A stretch of 41,347 nucleotides of DNA from Deltaproteobacteria bacterium (GTDB lineage: Bacteria > Desulfobacterota > DSM-4660 > Desulfatiglandales > B25-G16). The DNA lies in assembly GCA_020349945.1 (NCBI GenBank), contig CP070704.1:2469587-2510933 (forward strand). The letters run 5' to 3'. Both the position numbers and the translations under genes were made by a program. Shown one piece after another: positions 7,855-16,530 of the stretch. Position 1 is the stretch's first letter. Every line of letters starts with the position of its first letter. A model generated the notes under the pieces. That model saw nothing but the letters and a program-made list of their open reading frames with translations. It searched no databases and had not been told where the DNA came from.

Positions 7855-8218
7855 TTCTGCCTTCTTTACTCTCACGGTTAATTAAGGACCCCTTCCAGTA
7901 TAGTATCTCTTTATATCATAAGTCTCAGAAAACCTTGAATCCTATTTTAACTTATTTCATTCTCCGTCTTGCATAGGTCAGTACCTGTAAGGATGAGTAG
8001 GGGATCATCACTCTTTGTCAGCTGTATTCAAGAAACAGTTGGATGGATTCTGGAAAGGGTTAGAATTCTTTGTCAAGAGGGTTTATGATACACAAAAAGA
8101 ACCTGAATACCTTACAACGGCCAGGCCTCGATAAGCCAAACGGCGCCTGCATAGGATTGAAGACCAAAGACGCAGAGGGCACCGCCGATCAACATTGATG
8201 AAGATGAATAGGATGAGC
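7855..8218. other. Intergenic stretch between rnhA and the cNMP-fold gene
   Basis: No gene is supported. On the minus strand a TATACT -10-like hexamer lies ~30-40 bases upstream of rnhA with a poor -35. A TTGACA hexamer is at about 8072-8077 (minus strand) without a good -10. No hairpin terminator is obvious downstream of the gene ending at 8219. Confidence 0.4.
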
Positions 8219-8686
8219 TTAGATGTTTTCCATAGCCCCGTATGCACCCTGAATTCTCTCTCGAAGTAGGAGGCAGAGCCTTTCCAAGACCTTAAATCCG
8301 AACTGAAAATTACCAAGCATCATCTCCCTCAAGGCTAGGCCGTTAATAGCAACTACCTTTGTGGGCTTCCTGCATATTGCAGACGACAACAGGGTGTGGG
8401 CTTCTCCAAGGAGGGTTGACCAGCAGCCCAATGCCTTTCCTCTGCCCAAAAGGCTAATAACTGCATTTCCCTTGCGCGGACCTAAATCCACAGATCTTTC
8501 CAAGAATACATGACCCTCAGCGATTACATAAAGTTTGTCTCCGAAATCTCCCTGGTTAAAGATATTTTCTCCAGCCTCATAGGTCTCAACATGACCAAGG
8601 CTGGCTACCTTTTCAACTTCATCCCTGTTCAATCCCCTAAAGAGCTCGCAATTCTCTAAGATATCCGCAATCTCTGAAGGACCCAT
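8219..8686 (-). CDS. Stand-alone cyclic-nucleotide-binding-fold protein
   Basis: About 155 residues forming a single CAP_ED beta-roll (ILENCELFRGLNRDEVEKVA, GENIFNQGDFGDKLYVIAEG) with a C-terminal helix and no DNA-binding domain. The phosphate-binding cassette is not canonical: where cAMP binders have GE(L/I)A...R-A, this protein has ALGCWSTLLGEAHTLLSSAI, lacking the Glu/Arg pair. It may therefore bind something else or nothing. Start choice: the frame extends upstream to TTG 8725, but ATG 8686 has GAAGGG ~8 bases ahead, and the predicted promoter (8731-8759) would start transcription at about 8724, after the TTG. Its partner is unknown; the nucleotide cyclase at 25794 is 17 kb away. Confidence 0.8.
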   Translation of the reverse strand: MGPSEIADILENCELFRGLNRDEVEKVASLGHVETYEAGENIFNQGDFGDKLYVIAEGHVFLERSVDLGPRKGNAVISLLGRGKALGCWSTLLGEAHTLLSSAICRKPTKVVAINGLALREMMLGNFQFGFKVLERLCLLLRERIQGAYGAMENI

Positions 8687-8730
8687 AATATTACCCTTCT
8701 CATTTTGAACGGTTATCTGTCCCAATTTTT

Positions 8731-8759
8731 AATCTATGGGGATCATACAAATATGTCAA
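8731..8759 (-). promoter_or_regulatory. Predicted sigma-70 promoter for the cNMP-fold gene
   Basis: Minus strand TTGACA, 17-base spacer, TAGATT. The predicted transcript begins near 8724 and gives a ~38-base leader to ATG 8686. Confidence 0.6.
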
Positions 8760-9036
8760 TTCAAAACAGACGATGAGCTAACTGACTATTGGGTGCTGTT
8801 TTGAGCCCCACTAACGACCCTATCCAAGATAAATCGCTATTTCCCACCTCCTGAGGATTTCACATATTCCGGTCAATTGGCCTTCATTGCCTCACCATGA
8901 ACCTTCACTGAAGTATTCTGCCTCAAAAAACTGGAAACAGAATCCCGCAGTTTCCTTGATATTTGTCTCTATTTAAATTAACGTGATAGCCTGTTGGAAA
9001 ACCAAAGTAAAACATCTTTAAGCCATAGGATAGCCC
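8760..9036. promoter_or_regulatory. Upstream region of kdsB with a candidate promoter
   Basis: No gene is seen. A plus-strand TTGATA at 8956-8961, 17-base spacer and TAACGT at 8979-8984 could drive kdsB, about 50 bases upstream of its start. The -10 is poor, so this is tentative. AGGA at 9027-9030 is the likely kdsB ribosome binding site. Confidence 0.35.
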
Positions 9037-9771
9037 TTGAAAATAGTTGCCTTTATTCCTGCAAGGTTTCATTCAAAACGCTTTGAGGGAAAGCCGCTAG
9101 CCCTGATTGCGGGAAAACCTATGATTCAACATGTCTACCAGAGGTCCAAAGAGTCCCCTGAGCTGGATGAGGTATACGTTGCGACCGATGATCGTAGGAT
9201 TTATACATGTGTTATTGAATTCGGTGGTCAGGCGATTATGACAGATGAAAGTCACCTGTCGGGAACAGACCGTATTGCTGAGGCGACGGAAAAGATTAAT
9301 CTTGAGGATCGAGACATCGTGGTCAATATACAAGGTGATCAACCTATTTTTCAGCCATCAATAATATCCGATCTTATAAGACCCCTTATAGAAGACCCAA
9401 AGACCCCTATGTCTACCATAATGTGCGAAATCAAGGATGATCAAGAGCTATATGATACAAATAATGTAAAGGTAGCCGTGGATAAGAATGGGTATGCGCT
9501 ATATTTTTCTCGTTTGCCTATCCCCTTCGATCGCGATCAAGAACCCAAGACGATTCACTATAAACACCTAGGGTTTTATGTGTATAGGAAAGAATTTCTA
9601 CTAAAATTCACAAAGCTTTCCTATGGTGTGTTAGAACGAGCCGAGAAACTCGAGCAGTTACGGGCACTGGAACATGGTTATAGGATAAAGGTGGTGGAAA
9701 CCGTATTTGATTCTATTGAGGTAGACACACCAGAGGATATAAAAATAGTCGAGCAAAAACTCCCCAATTAA
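9037..9771 (+). CDS. kdsB: 3-deoxy-manno-octulosonate cytidylyltransferase
   Basis: Activates Kdo with CTP to CMP-Kdo for the inner core of lipopolysaccharide, so the host has an LPS outer membrane. 244 residues, typical of the family. Family motifs are IPARFHSKRFEGKPL at the nucleotide-binding N-terminus, ATDD, SGTDRIAEA, VNIQGDQP, HLGFYVYRKEFL, LEQLRALEHGYRI and the C-terminal VDTPEDI. The start is TTG at 9037-9039, followed by the family-typical KIVAFIPAR; AGGA is 6 bases upstream. It is monocistronic: a GC-rich hairpin follows the stop directly. Other Kdo genes (kdsA, kdsC, kdsD) are not in the window. Confidence 0.96.
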   Translation: MKIVAFIPARFHSKRFEGKPLALIAGKPMIQHVYQRSKESPELDEVYVATDDRRIYTCVIEFGGQAIMTDESHLSGTDRIAEATEKINLEDRDIVVNIQGDQPIFQPSIISDLIRPLIEDPKTPMSTIMCEIKDDQELYDTNNVKVAVDKNGYALYFSRLPIPFDRDQEPKTIHYKHLGFYVYRKEFLLKFTKLSYGVLERAEKLEQLRALEHGYRIKVVETVFDSIEVDTPEDIKIVEQKLPN

Positions 9772-9799
9772 AGAGCCCCGAGTTAGGACCCGGGGCTCT
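9772..9799 (+). terminator. GC-rich hairpin directly after kdsB
   Basis: AGAGCCCCG and CGGGGCTCT form a perfect 9-bp stem around a 10-base loop, starting at the base after the kdsB stop codon. There is no T-tract after it (next bases CTAAGG), so it may act as a 3' stabiliser or a pause element instead of a classical intrinsic terminator. Confidence 0.55.
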
Positions 9800-10227
9800 C
9801 TAAGGTGTCCGCAGATGCCGTTACCTTAAATATACTTTCCTCTTTTCTCCTAACTTTTCTTTCTAGGAAAAAAACATTTAAATAGTAAACGCACATCCCA
9901 GACGATCGTCATTTTATCGAGCAACTTTTATGCCAATCACCAGTGAATATGTTTATTACGAAATTACAATAAGTTATAAAATCCTTATTCATTTGCACCG
10001 TATTTTGTGTTAGTTTAAACACAGTCCTGAGTGAAACCAAGACACAGTTCTTATTTAAGGCACGTTTTGGCAAGGCTCAAAGCCCTACTATCAAGTTGAC
10101 TCACCGATAAGGAAATGTTAAAGGATAGTCAAAGAACATAATCTTCCGAGAGTAATCTGATAACTAGCTAAAAAACTTAACAATTTTTGGGTGGTCCGTA
10201 AAGTAGAGACAAGAAACAAGATACGTT
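9800..10227. other. AT-rich intergenic stretch between kdsB and tadA
   Basis: No gene is supported. Two plus-strand promoter-like pairs are visible: TTGCAC-17-TAAACA around 9994-10022, and TTGACT-17-TAAAGG around 10096-10125. Either could serve tadA and the following tRNA-Ser genes. No hairpin of note is present. Confidence 0.35.
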
Positions 10228-10677
10228 TTGGATCTTTACCATTTTATGCGAGAGGCCTTGAAAGAGGCCAAAAAGGGATGGCTTGGTGGCGAGGTTCCAG
10301 TAGGTGCCCTCTTGATAGGCCAATCCAACGAAATTTTGGCGAGGGACCACAACAGATGTGTTTCATGCAATGATCCTACTGCTCATGCGGAAATACTGGT
10401 TATCAGGCAGGCAGCGAAGTTACTTGAGAATTATCGATTGAATGGGACGAGCATGGTTGTGACTATTGAGCCGTGTCCGATGTGCATGGGAGCTATCATT
10501 AATGCCCGTTTGGATACGCTCGTTTTTGGTGCATTTGATTTAAAGAGCGGAGCGGCAGGCTCAACCCACAACCTATCTGATGACGGCAGGTTCAATCACC
10601 GTCTAAAAGTGATTCCCGGCATAATGGAAAGGCAATGCCGGGAACTTATGCAGGATTTTTTCCGAAAAAGGAGGTAG
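10228..10677 (+). CDS. tadA: tRNA-specific adenosine deaminase
   Basis: Converts adenosine-34 to inosine in the tRNA-Arg(ACG) anticodon. 149 residues, the usual bacterial length. The zinc-dependent deaminase signature is complete: HAE at residues 53-55 (proton-shuttling Glu) and PCPMC with Cys83 and Cys86. The C-terminal half keeps GAFDLKSGAAGS. The start is TTG at 10228 (DLYHFMREALKEA), which matches the usual N-terminus; ATG 10246 would cut 6 residues from it. A tRNA-Ser gene begins 5 bases after the stop codon, so the two may be on one transcript. Confidence 0.95.
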   Translation: MDLYHFMREALKEAKKGWLGGEVPVGALLIGQSNEILARDHNRCVSCNDPTAHAEILVIRQAAKLLENYRLNGTSMVVTIEPCPMCMGAIINARLDTLVFGAFDLKSGAAGSTHNLSDDGRFNHRLKVIPGIMERQCRELMQDFFRKRR

Positions 10678-10682
10678 GGCTC

Positions 10683-10778
10683 GGAGAGGTACCGAAGTGG
10701 TCGTAACGGGGTCGACTCGAAATCGATTTGTCTCGCGAGTAGTGAGGCACGTGGGTTCGAATCCCACCCTCTCCGCCA
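10683..10778 (+). tRNA. tRNA-Ser (anticodon CGA)
   Basis: A class II tRNA with acceptor GGAGAGG/CCTCTCC, anticodon stem GTCGA/TCGAT around CTCGAAA (anticodon CGA), a long variable arm, T arm GTGGG/CCCAC with TTCGAAT loop, discriminator G and encoded CCA at 10776-10778. It begins 5 bases after tadA. Confidence 0.95.
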
Positions 10779-10917
10779 GGAAATTTATCCATTGTCAAAT
10801 GTTCCGACAACCTCATAGGTGCATCCGTTTGCAAAGGCCAGACAGTGTAACCAACTCTTTTCATTTCACTTTGAGCTAAGAAATGATGCGATATGCCAAA
10901 AGCTAGAGACCAAATGT

Positions 10918-10935
10918 ATTCCGCCTCAGCGGAAT
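10918..10935 (+). other. Tight hairpin just upstream of the second tRNA-Ser
   Basis: ATTCCGC and GCGGAAT form a perfect 7-bp stem with the tetraloop CTCA, ending 3 bases before the tRNA-Ser(GGA) gene. There is no T-tract, so a processing or pausing element is more likely than a terminator. This is inference. Confidence 0.45.
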
Positions 10936-10938
10936 GAG

Positions 10939-11029
10939 GGAGAGATGTCCGAGTTGGCCTAAGGAGCGCGACTGGAAATCGCGTGTACCACCACAAGTGG
11001 TACCGGGGGTTCGAATCCCCCTCTCTCCG
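10939..11029 (+). tRNA. tRNA-Ser (anticodon GGA)
   Basis: Class II tRNA: acceptor GGAGAGA/TCTCTCC, anticodon stem GCGAC region around CTGGAAA (anticodon GGA), a variable arm with the paired TACCAC/GTGGTA, T loop TTCGAAT, discriminator G. CCA is not encoded, unlike the neighbouring tRNA-Ser. dnaX starts 25 bases downstream. Confidence 0.95.
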
Positions 11030-11054
11030 TTACCTATTCCTTGAGTAATTCATC

Positions 11055-12623
11055 ATGCCATACGAAGTCTTTGCCAGAAAATGGAGACCTCAGGTATTTG
11101 AAGAGGTTAAAGGCCAAGAGCACATAACACAGACGCTCAAGAATGCCTTGACATCTGATCGACTAGCTCATGCGTATCTATTCAGCGGTGCACGGGGTGT
11201 AGGTAAGACATCAGTTGCCCGAATTTTTGCCAAGGCCCTTAATTGTCAACAATCCCAGGGAGGAAATCCCTGCAACACATGTACCTCATGTATTGAGATA
11301 ACTAATGGTTCATCCGTTGATGTCCAGGAGATTGATGGTGCATCAAATAGGGGAATTGATGAGATACGGAATCTTCGAGAGAACATCAGGTACCTTCCTT
11401 CTCATGGCAAATATAGGATATATATTATAGATGAGATTCATATGCTGACACTCCCTGCTTTTAATGCCTTACTAAAAACCCTCGAAGAACCGCCAGAACA
11501 CGTCAAATTTATCTTTGCTACAACAGAACCCCATAAGGTGCCTGCAACCATACTGTCCCGATGCCAGAGATTCGATTTCAGAAGGATACCCATATTAGAA
11601 ATAGAACAACAGATTAAAAGGATAATAAAAGAAGAAGGGATAAGGATAAGCGATTCCGGTATCTCCGTTATTGCAAGGGAGGCTGGTGGAAGTCTGCGGG
11701 ACGCTGAAAGCCTCCTCGATCAGGTTGTCTCCTTTACGGGCCCAAATGTAGAGGATGACCATATAACCTCTGTTCTAGGATTAATAGACAGGGATCTCAT
11801 CTATAAGACATCGCAGGCTATCATTGGTGGTGATAGCAAATTATGCCTGGAGATAATAGATCAAGTCTATAACTATGGTTATGATATCAAGGTGTTCTAC
11901 CGAGAAATAATGGGTCAGTTCCGAAATTTGATCGTCTCTCTGATCTCTCAAGAACCTTCTCAGATTATGGATTTACCTGATAATGAGCTGAAAGAAACAA
12001 AAAAACAGGCAAAACATGCGGGATTGGAGAGGCTGCTGCAATCGCTGAGCTTCCTTATCAATAGAGAAGCAGACCTTCGGTATACGAACAATCCCAGAAT
12101 TGCGCTGGAGGCGATTTTACTTAAGCTCTCAAGACTCATGGAATACCTTTCGTTTGATGAGTTAATTAAGAGGATTGAGGATATAGAAAAACGACTCAAT
12201 AAACCCATACCAAGAGAACAGAGCAAAGATCTGGAAGCGGCCTTCAGTAAGAAAGAATACCCACCCAAAGAAACCCCTCCAGATAATGGTAAGAAATGGA
12301 GTGAGTTTTTACGCTACCTAGCTACCAAGAATAAGGCGATTGCCAATATACTAAGGGAATGGAAATCTTATACGGTTACTGAACACACACTGGAATTACC
12401 GTACGGCGAAGGATCATTTACGGGAAGCTATTTTGATGACCCTGAGCACTATGAGCAGCTGGTTGCCTATGTCCAGGATTTCTTTCAGTCAAACCTTAAG
12501 GTTGTATTTAAGAAGCGAAATGACCGCAAGGATCTAAGAAAAGGCTCAGGAGAAGATAGACTGCCTGGGCCGGTCAAGGATATAGTCGATATGTTTGAGG
12601 GCAAGATAGTTAGCCAAGATTGA
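11055..12623 (+). CDS. dnaX: DNA polymerase III subunit gamma/tau
   Basis: Clamp-loader ATPase of the replicative polymerase. 522 residues. Shown by the family opening YEVFARKWRPQVFEEV, Walker A GARGVGKT (45-52), the zinc module Cys64, Cys73, Cys76, Cys79, Walker B YIIDEIHML, the conserved LKTLEEPPEHVKFIFATT and the SRC sensor in ILSRCQRFDFRRI. After the collar domain a short variable C-terminal region follows, shorter than the E. coli tau tail. No A-rich slippery frameshift motif stood out for making a separate gamma. It follows tadA and two tRNA-Ser genes on the same strand. ATG 11055 has only a weak ribosome binding site. The gene pair ybaB-recR that often follows dnaX is absent; lysA comes next. 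Confidence 0.96.
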   Translation: MPYEVFARKWRPQVFEEVKGQEHITQTLKNALTSDRLAHAYLFSGARGVGKTSVARIFAKALNCQQSQGGNPCNTCTSCIEITNGSSVDVQEIDGASNRGIDEIRNLRENIRYLPSHGKYRIYIIDEIHMLTLPAFNALLKTLEEPPEHVKFIFATTEPHKVPATILSRCQRFDFRRIPILEIEQQIKRIIKEEGIRISDSGISVIAREAGGSLRDAESLLDQVVSFTGPNVEDDHITSVLGLIDRDLIYKTSQAIIGGDSKLCLEIIDQVYNYGYDIKVFYREIMGQFRNLIVSLISQEPSQIMDLPDNELKETKKQAKHAGLERLLQSLSFLINREADLRYTNNPRIALEAILLKLSRLMEYLSFDELIKRIEDIEKRLNKPIPREQSKDLEAAFSKKEYPPKETPPDNGKKWSEFLRYLATKNKAIANILREWKSYTVTEHTLELPYGEGSFTGSYFDDPEHYEQLVAYVQDFFQSNLKVVFKKRNDRKDLRKGSGEDRLPGPVKDIVDMFEGKIVSQD

Positions 12624-12659
12624 GATACATGTGAAGGAGTTATTTGAAGGTTTACTGAG

Positions 12660-13928
12660 ATGAATTACTTCTCTTATAAACAAGATGATCTGTACTGTGA
12701 GGATCTATCTGTGGCATATATAGCAGAGCAGATTGGAACACCTTTCTACCTTTACTCCTATTCTACAATAAGAAGACATTTCCAGGTTTTTAATAATGCT
12801 TTCAAAGGCCTAGACCATCTCACCTGCTTTTCTCTAAAATCCAACTCTAATCTTGCCATCCTGAGACTCCTGGCCTTGGAAGGGGGAGGTGCAGATGTGG
12901 TCTCAGGAGGAGAGCTCTTTCGTGCTCTAAGGGCAGGGATTGCGCCCGATAAGATTGTCTATTCCGGGGTTGGAAAGACACCAAGCGATATGGAATTAGC
13001 GCTAAAATCCGGCATTCTTATGTTTAATGTAGAATCAGATCAGGAATTACAGGCCCTAAACGGGATAGCTGAAAACAGTGGTTCAAAGGCAATGATAGCC
13101 ATACGGATAAATCCTGATGTGGAACTAAAAACTCACCCATATATCGTTACCGGGTTCGGTGAAAGCAAATTTGGCATACCAATAAAGGACTCCCTGAATA
13201 CCTATGCCTTAGCCAAGCGGTTGAAAAATATTGAGGTAAAAGGGATATCCTGCCACATAGGTAGCCAACTCACAGAGATTGATCCCTTTGTAGAGGCCTT
13301 AAGAAAATTACGGGAACTTTATAGAAAATTGAAAAACATGGGGCTCGATATCAAGTTCCTTAACCTTGGAGGGGGTCTCGGGATAACCTACCACGATGAA
13401 GAGCCACCTCACCCTTTAGAATACGCCAGGGCATTAAGGGAGACAATAGGAGCAAATAAATTTACCCTCATCCTCGAACCTGGCAGGGTTATCATTGGTA
13501 ATGCTGGTATTCTGGTGACAAGGGTCCTCTATACCAAGTCAGCAGCAAACAAGAGATTTATCATTGTGGATGCAGGGATGAATGATCTAATCAGGCCCAC
13601 CCTCTATGACTCCTTTCACGCTGTGCAGCCAGTAAAAATGGCCCACTCAGACATGTTCACAGCTAGTCTGGTTGGACCTATTTGCGAAACTGGAGATTTT
13701 CTGGCTAAAGACAGGAAAATGCCCCCATTTAAGCCAGGAGATTTAGTAGCTATAATGAGTGCAGGGGCGTACGGTTTCTCAATGGCATCAAACTACAACT
13801 CAAGGCCTCGGCCAGCAGAGGTACTGGTGAAAGGAAAACTCTTTTCCATCATTAGGGCAAGAGAAACATATGATGATCTTATCAATGGGGAGATGATTCC
13901 TGAATTTCTTGAAAAAAGTAGCGTTTGA
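12660..13928 (+). CDS. lysA: Diaminopimelate decarboxylase
   Basis: PLP enzyme of the last lysine step, meso-DAP to L-lysine plus CO2. 422 residues, the usual length. The PLP lysine is in CFSLKSNSN; other motifs are GGGADVVSGGEL, SGVGKT, CHIGSQL, FLNLGGGLGITY, LEPGRVIIGNAG, DAGMNDLIRP and the CETGDFLAKDR substrate motif with AGAYGFSMASNYNSRPRP. ATG 12660 is 36 bases after dnaX. Its stop overlaps the longest dapB frame, and it heads a lysine/cell-wall operon lysA-dapB-dapL. Confidence 0.97.
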   Translation: MNYFSYKQDDLYCEDLSVAYIAEQIGTPFYLYSYSTIRRHFQVFNNAFKGLDHLTCFSLKSNSNLAILRLLALEGGGADVVSGGELFRALRAGIAPDKIVYSGVGKTPSDMELALKSGILMFNVESDQELQALNGIAENSGSKAMIAIRINPDVELKTHPYIVTGFGESKFGIPIKDSLNTYALAKRLKNIEVKGISCHIGSQLTEIDPFVEALRKLRELYRKLKNMGLDIKFLNLGGGLGITYHDEEPPHPLEYARALRETIGANKFTLILEPGRVIIGNAGILVTRVLYTKSAANKRFIIVDAGMNDLIRPTLYDSFHAVQPVKMAHSDMFTASLVGPICETGDFLAKDRKMPPFKPGDLVAIMSAGAYGFSMASNYNSRPRPAEVLVKGKLFSIIRARETYDDLINGEMIPEFLEKSSV

Positions 13929-13954
13929 CAGGGATAGATTATTGGAGGGATAAA

Positions 13955-14773
13955 ATGGTCACTGCCGTTGTTGCCGGTGCAGCCGGCAGGATGGGCGGAA
14001 GAATCGTCCAGATGATTCAAAAAAGCGGAGAAATCAAATTACTGGGCGTCTTTGAGAAACCAGGCCATCCTGCAATTGGCAAGGACGTGGGGGAGGTTGT
14101 CGGTCTAGGTAAGATAGATATGGAGCTTAAAGGTAATATCAGCGAGGTGATGGAAGACGCGGATGTGTTAATTGATTTTACGACACCAGAAAGCACCCTG
14201 AATAATATCAGGTTTATCGCCAAGACCGGTCAGGCAATGGTCATAGGAACTACAGGTATTACTGGTGAAAGGGGGAAGGAGGTAAACCTACTTGCCCAAA
14301 CAATCAGATGTGTGATGTCGCCCAATATGAGTGTAGGGGTTAATGTGTTATTTAAGATAGTTGAGGATATGGCCAGGATTCTTGGTAAAGACTATGATAT
14401 GGAGATAGTTGAGGCGCATCATAGACTCAAAAAAGACGCCCCAAGCGGTACAGCAATGCATCTTGCTAAGATCCTTGCCGATTCAACCGGCAGGGACCTG
14501 GATACCGATGCTGTCTATGAAAGGAAGGGCTATATTGGACTGAGGAAAGAAGAAGAGATCGGTGTTCAATCTATAAGGGCTGGTGATATAGTTGGTGAAC
14601 ATACTGTTATTTTTGGTGGGATAGGTGAAAGGATCGAAATTATTCACAGGGCACATAACAGGGACAACTTTGCGAGGGGTGCCCTGTTGGCAAGTACATG
14701 GATTGTGCGACAACCGAATGGTCTCTATGATATGCTCGATGTATTAGGATTAAAGGAGAGAACAAATTTTTGA
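13955..14773 (+). CDS. dapB: 4-hydroxy-tetrahydrodipicolinate reductase
   Basis: NAD(P)H-dependent second step of the diaminopimelate branch. From ATG 13955 it is 272 residues, nearly the E. coli length. N-terminal Rossmann motif VAGAAGRMGGRIV, IDFTTPEST, GTTGITGE, and the catalytic/substrate block VEAHHRLKKDAPSGTA. A longer frame opens at TTG 13925 inside the lysA stop, but GGAGG at 13944-13948, six bases before ATG 13955, settles the start. The gene ends at 14773, overlapping the proposed ATT start of dapL by 8 bases. Confidence 0.96.
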   Translation: MVTAVVAGAAGRMGGRIVQMIQKSGEIKLLGVFEKPGHPAIGKDVGEVVGLGKIDMELKGNISEVMEDADVLIDFTTPESTLNNIRFIAKTGQAMVIGTTGITGERGKEVNLLAQTIRCVMSPNMSVGVNVLFKIVEDMARILGKDYDMEIVEAHHRLKKDAPSGTAMHLAKILADSTGRDLDTDAVYERKGYIGLRKEEEIGVQSIRAGDIVGEHTVIFGGIGERIEIIHRAHNRDNFARGALLASTWIVRQPNGLYDMLDVLGLKERTNF

Positions 14774-15929
14774 ACTTGCTGAAAGACTCAAAGAACTACC
14801 GCCTTACCTATTCAAGGAGATTGATGAAAAAAAGAAGGAGATAGAGGCAAGGGGGGTAGATATAATCGACCTCGGTGTGGGCGACCCTGACCTGCCTACT
14901 CCACCCAAAATTATCAATGCAATGATGAGGGCCGTCCAAGACCCAGCAAACCATCGTTACCCCTCTTATTCAGGGATGGAAGACCTTAAGGTCGCCATTG
15001 CCGAATGGTACGAAGAGAGATTCTCAGTCAGACTTGATCCACAAAGCGAGGTAATAGCCCTTATTGGTGCAAAGGAGGGAATAGCTCATATTTCCCTGGC
15101 GTTTATAAACCCAGGCGACCTTGCCCTTGTCCCTACCCCTGCTTATCCAGTGTATAATATTGGTACCATTTTTGCTGGTGGAAAGCCCTATTTTGTTCCA
15201 CTCTTCAAGGAGAATGGCTTCTTAGCAGATCTTACTTCTATACCGGCTGAGGTCGCCAGCAGGGCCAAAATGATGTGGCTCAATTATCCTAACAATCCTA
15301 CGGCAGCAGTGGCTGATGAGGATTTTTTCAAATCGGTCGTCGAGTTTGCACACAGGTATCATGTAATCGTCTGCCACGATCTTACCTATAGCGAAATCTG
15401 CTTTGATGAATACAGACCTATGAGCCTTCTCCAAATTGAGGGAGCCAAAGACGTATGTATAGAATTTCATTCCTTATCAAAGTCTTTTAATATGACAGGA
15501 TGGCGCATCGGCTTTGCCATGGGAAACAAAGAGGCCATCAAAGGGTTAAGTTTGATCAAGAGTAATGTTGACTCCGGTGTTTTCCAGGCCATTCAGATAG
15601 CCGGTATTAAGGCCCTCAGGGCAACGAGGGAAAGTATCTTAGAGATACAGAAAGTTTATGGTCAGAGGAGAGATATCATGGTCAAGGGGCTGAGGGATGC
15701 CGGTTTCAAGGTAACTCCACCCAAGGCCACCTTTTATCTTTGGATCCCGGTGCCTCATCGTTACACATCTGTAGATCTGGCAACAAGGCTTCTAACCGAG
15801 GTCGGTGTAGTCGTAACGCCAGGTAATGGATTTGGTTATCCTGGCGAGGGTTATATAAGGCTGGCATTGACCCAGCATGAGAGCCGCCTTTTAGAGGCAA
15901 CCGAGAGGATAAAAAGTATTGGGCTATAA
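14766..15929 (+). CDS. dapL: LL-diaminopimelate aminotransferase, apparently with an ATT start
   Basis: Converts tetrahydrodipicolinate directly to LL-DAP with glutamate as amino donor, bypassing the succinylase/acetylase steps. PLP Lys ~239 lies in SLSKSFNMTGWRIG; other motifs are YPNNPTA, CHDLTYSEI, TPAYPVY and GEGYIRLALT. The first ATG/GTG/TTG in frame is GTG 14877, yet upstream codons read FELAERLKELPPYLFKEID and RGVDIIDLG, the strongly conserved N-terminus of this family, back to a TAA at 14751. The only position that fits is ATT 14766, giving ~387 residues (family ~390), with AGGAGAG at 14754-14760 properly spaced. A GTG 14877 start would remove the first 37 residues. Confidence 0.9.
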   Translation: MFELAERLKELPPYLFKEIDEKKKEIEARGVDIIDLGVGDPDLPTPPKIINAMMRAVQDPANHRYPSYSGMEDLKVAIAEWYEERFSVRLDPQSEVIALIGAKEGIAHISLAFINPGDLALVPTPAYPVYNIGTIFAGGKPYFVPLFKENGFLADLTSIPAEVASRAKMMWLNYPNNPTAAVADEDFFKSVVEFAHRYHVIVCHDLTYSEICFDEYRPMSLLQIEGAKDVCIEFHSLSKSFNMTGWRIGFAMGNKEAIKGLSLIKSNVDSGVFQAIQIAGIKALRATRESILEIQKVYGQRRDIMVKGLRDAGFKVTPPKATFYLWIPVPHRYTSVDLATRLLTEVGVVVTPGNGFGYPGEGYIRLALTQHESRLLEATERIKSIGL

Positions 15930-15931
15930 TC

Positions 15932-16453
15932 TTGGAGAGCACCATAGCATATATAGGCATAGGATCAAACCTGGGGGATAAGCTATCTAATTGTAGGCAT
16001 TCTATAGGCAAGATAAACCGGCTGCCGGGATGTCATGTTACTGCCTGTTCAGCACTATTCAAAACAGAGCCCGAGGGTGTTACTGGACAAGACTGGTATG
16101 CAAACTGTGTTGCCCAGGTAACTGTTGCTCAAAACCCATCTCAGCTATTAAAGGCCCTTATGGGCATAGAATCTGATATGGGGAGGATGCGGAAGGAAAG
16201 ATGGGAGGCCCGAATAATTGACCTGGACATACTTCTGTTCGGTCAAGAGGTAATACAATCCGATAATCTGATAATCCCCCATCCTTTACTCCACAAGAGG
16301 CGCTTTGTGTTAGAGCCTCTATCTCTACTGGCACCCGATCTCATGCATCCTGTTCTTAAATTAACGATAAGCCAGCTCTTGAATAAATTGCCAAAAGAAC
16401 CTTGTGTTGAGCCTTTGCATAACTTGGCACTGAAAAATATGCAAAGGAATTAA
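15932..16453 (+). CDS. folK: 2-amino-4-hydroxy-6-hydroxymethyldihydropteridine pyrophosphokinase
   Basis: Transfers pyrophosphate from ATP to the pterin in folate synthesis. 173 residues. Family motifs: [11 protein letters not shown] at the N-terminus, [28 protein letters not shown] with the two metal-binding aspartates, and [16 protein letters not shown]. The start is TTG 15932, two bases after the dapL stop, so translation is probably coupled; there is no clear separate ribosome binding site. It lies inside the lysA-dapB-dapL-folK string. Confidence 0.95.
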   Translation: MESTIAYIGIGSNLGDKLSNCRHSIGKINRLPGCHVTACSALFKTEPEGVTGQDWYANCVAQVTVAQNPSQLLKALMGIESDMGRMRKERWEARIIDLDILLFGQEVIQSDNLIIPHPLLHKRRFVLEPLSLLAPDLMHPVLKLTISQLLNKLPKEPCVEPLHNLALKNMQRN

Positions 16454-16530
16454 TGGAAACAGGCAATTGGGATTTAGCGCGCATTCCCAAAATGGCTATG
16501 CACACATCTCTGATTCTTGAAGGAGGAAAG

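Noticed and set aside
8083..8316. A 77-codon minus-strand frame at the 3' end of the cNMP-fold gene
   Set aside because: It overlaps the coding region of that gene in another frame and its translation has no protein-like pattern.
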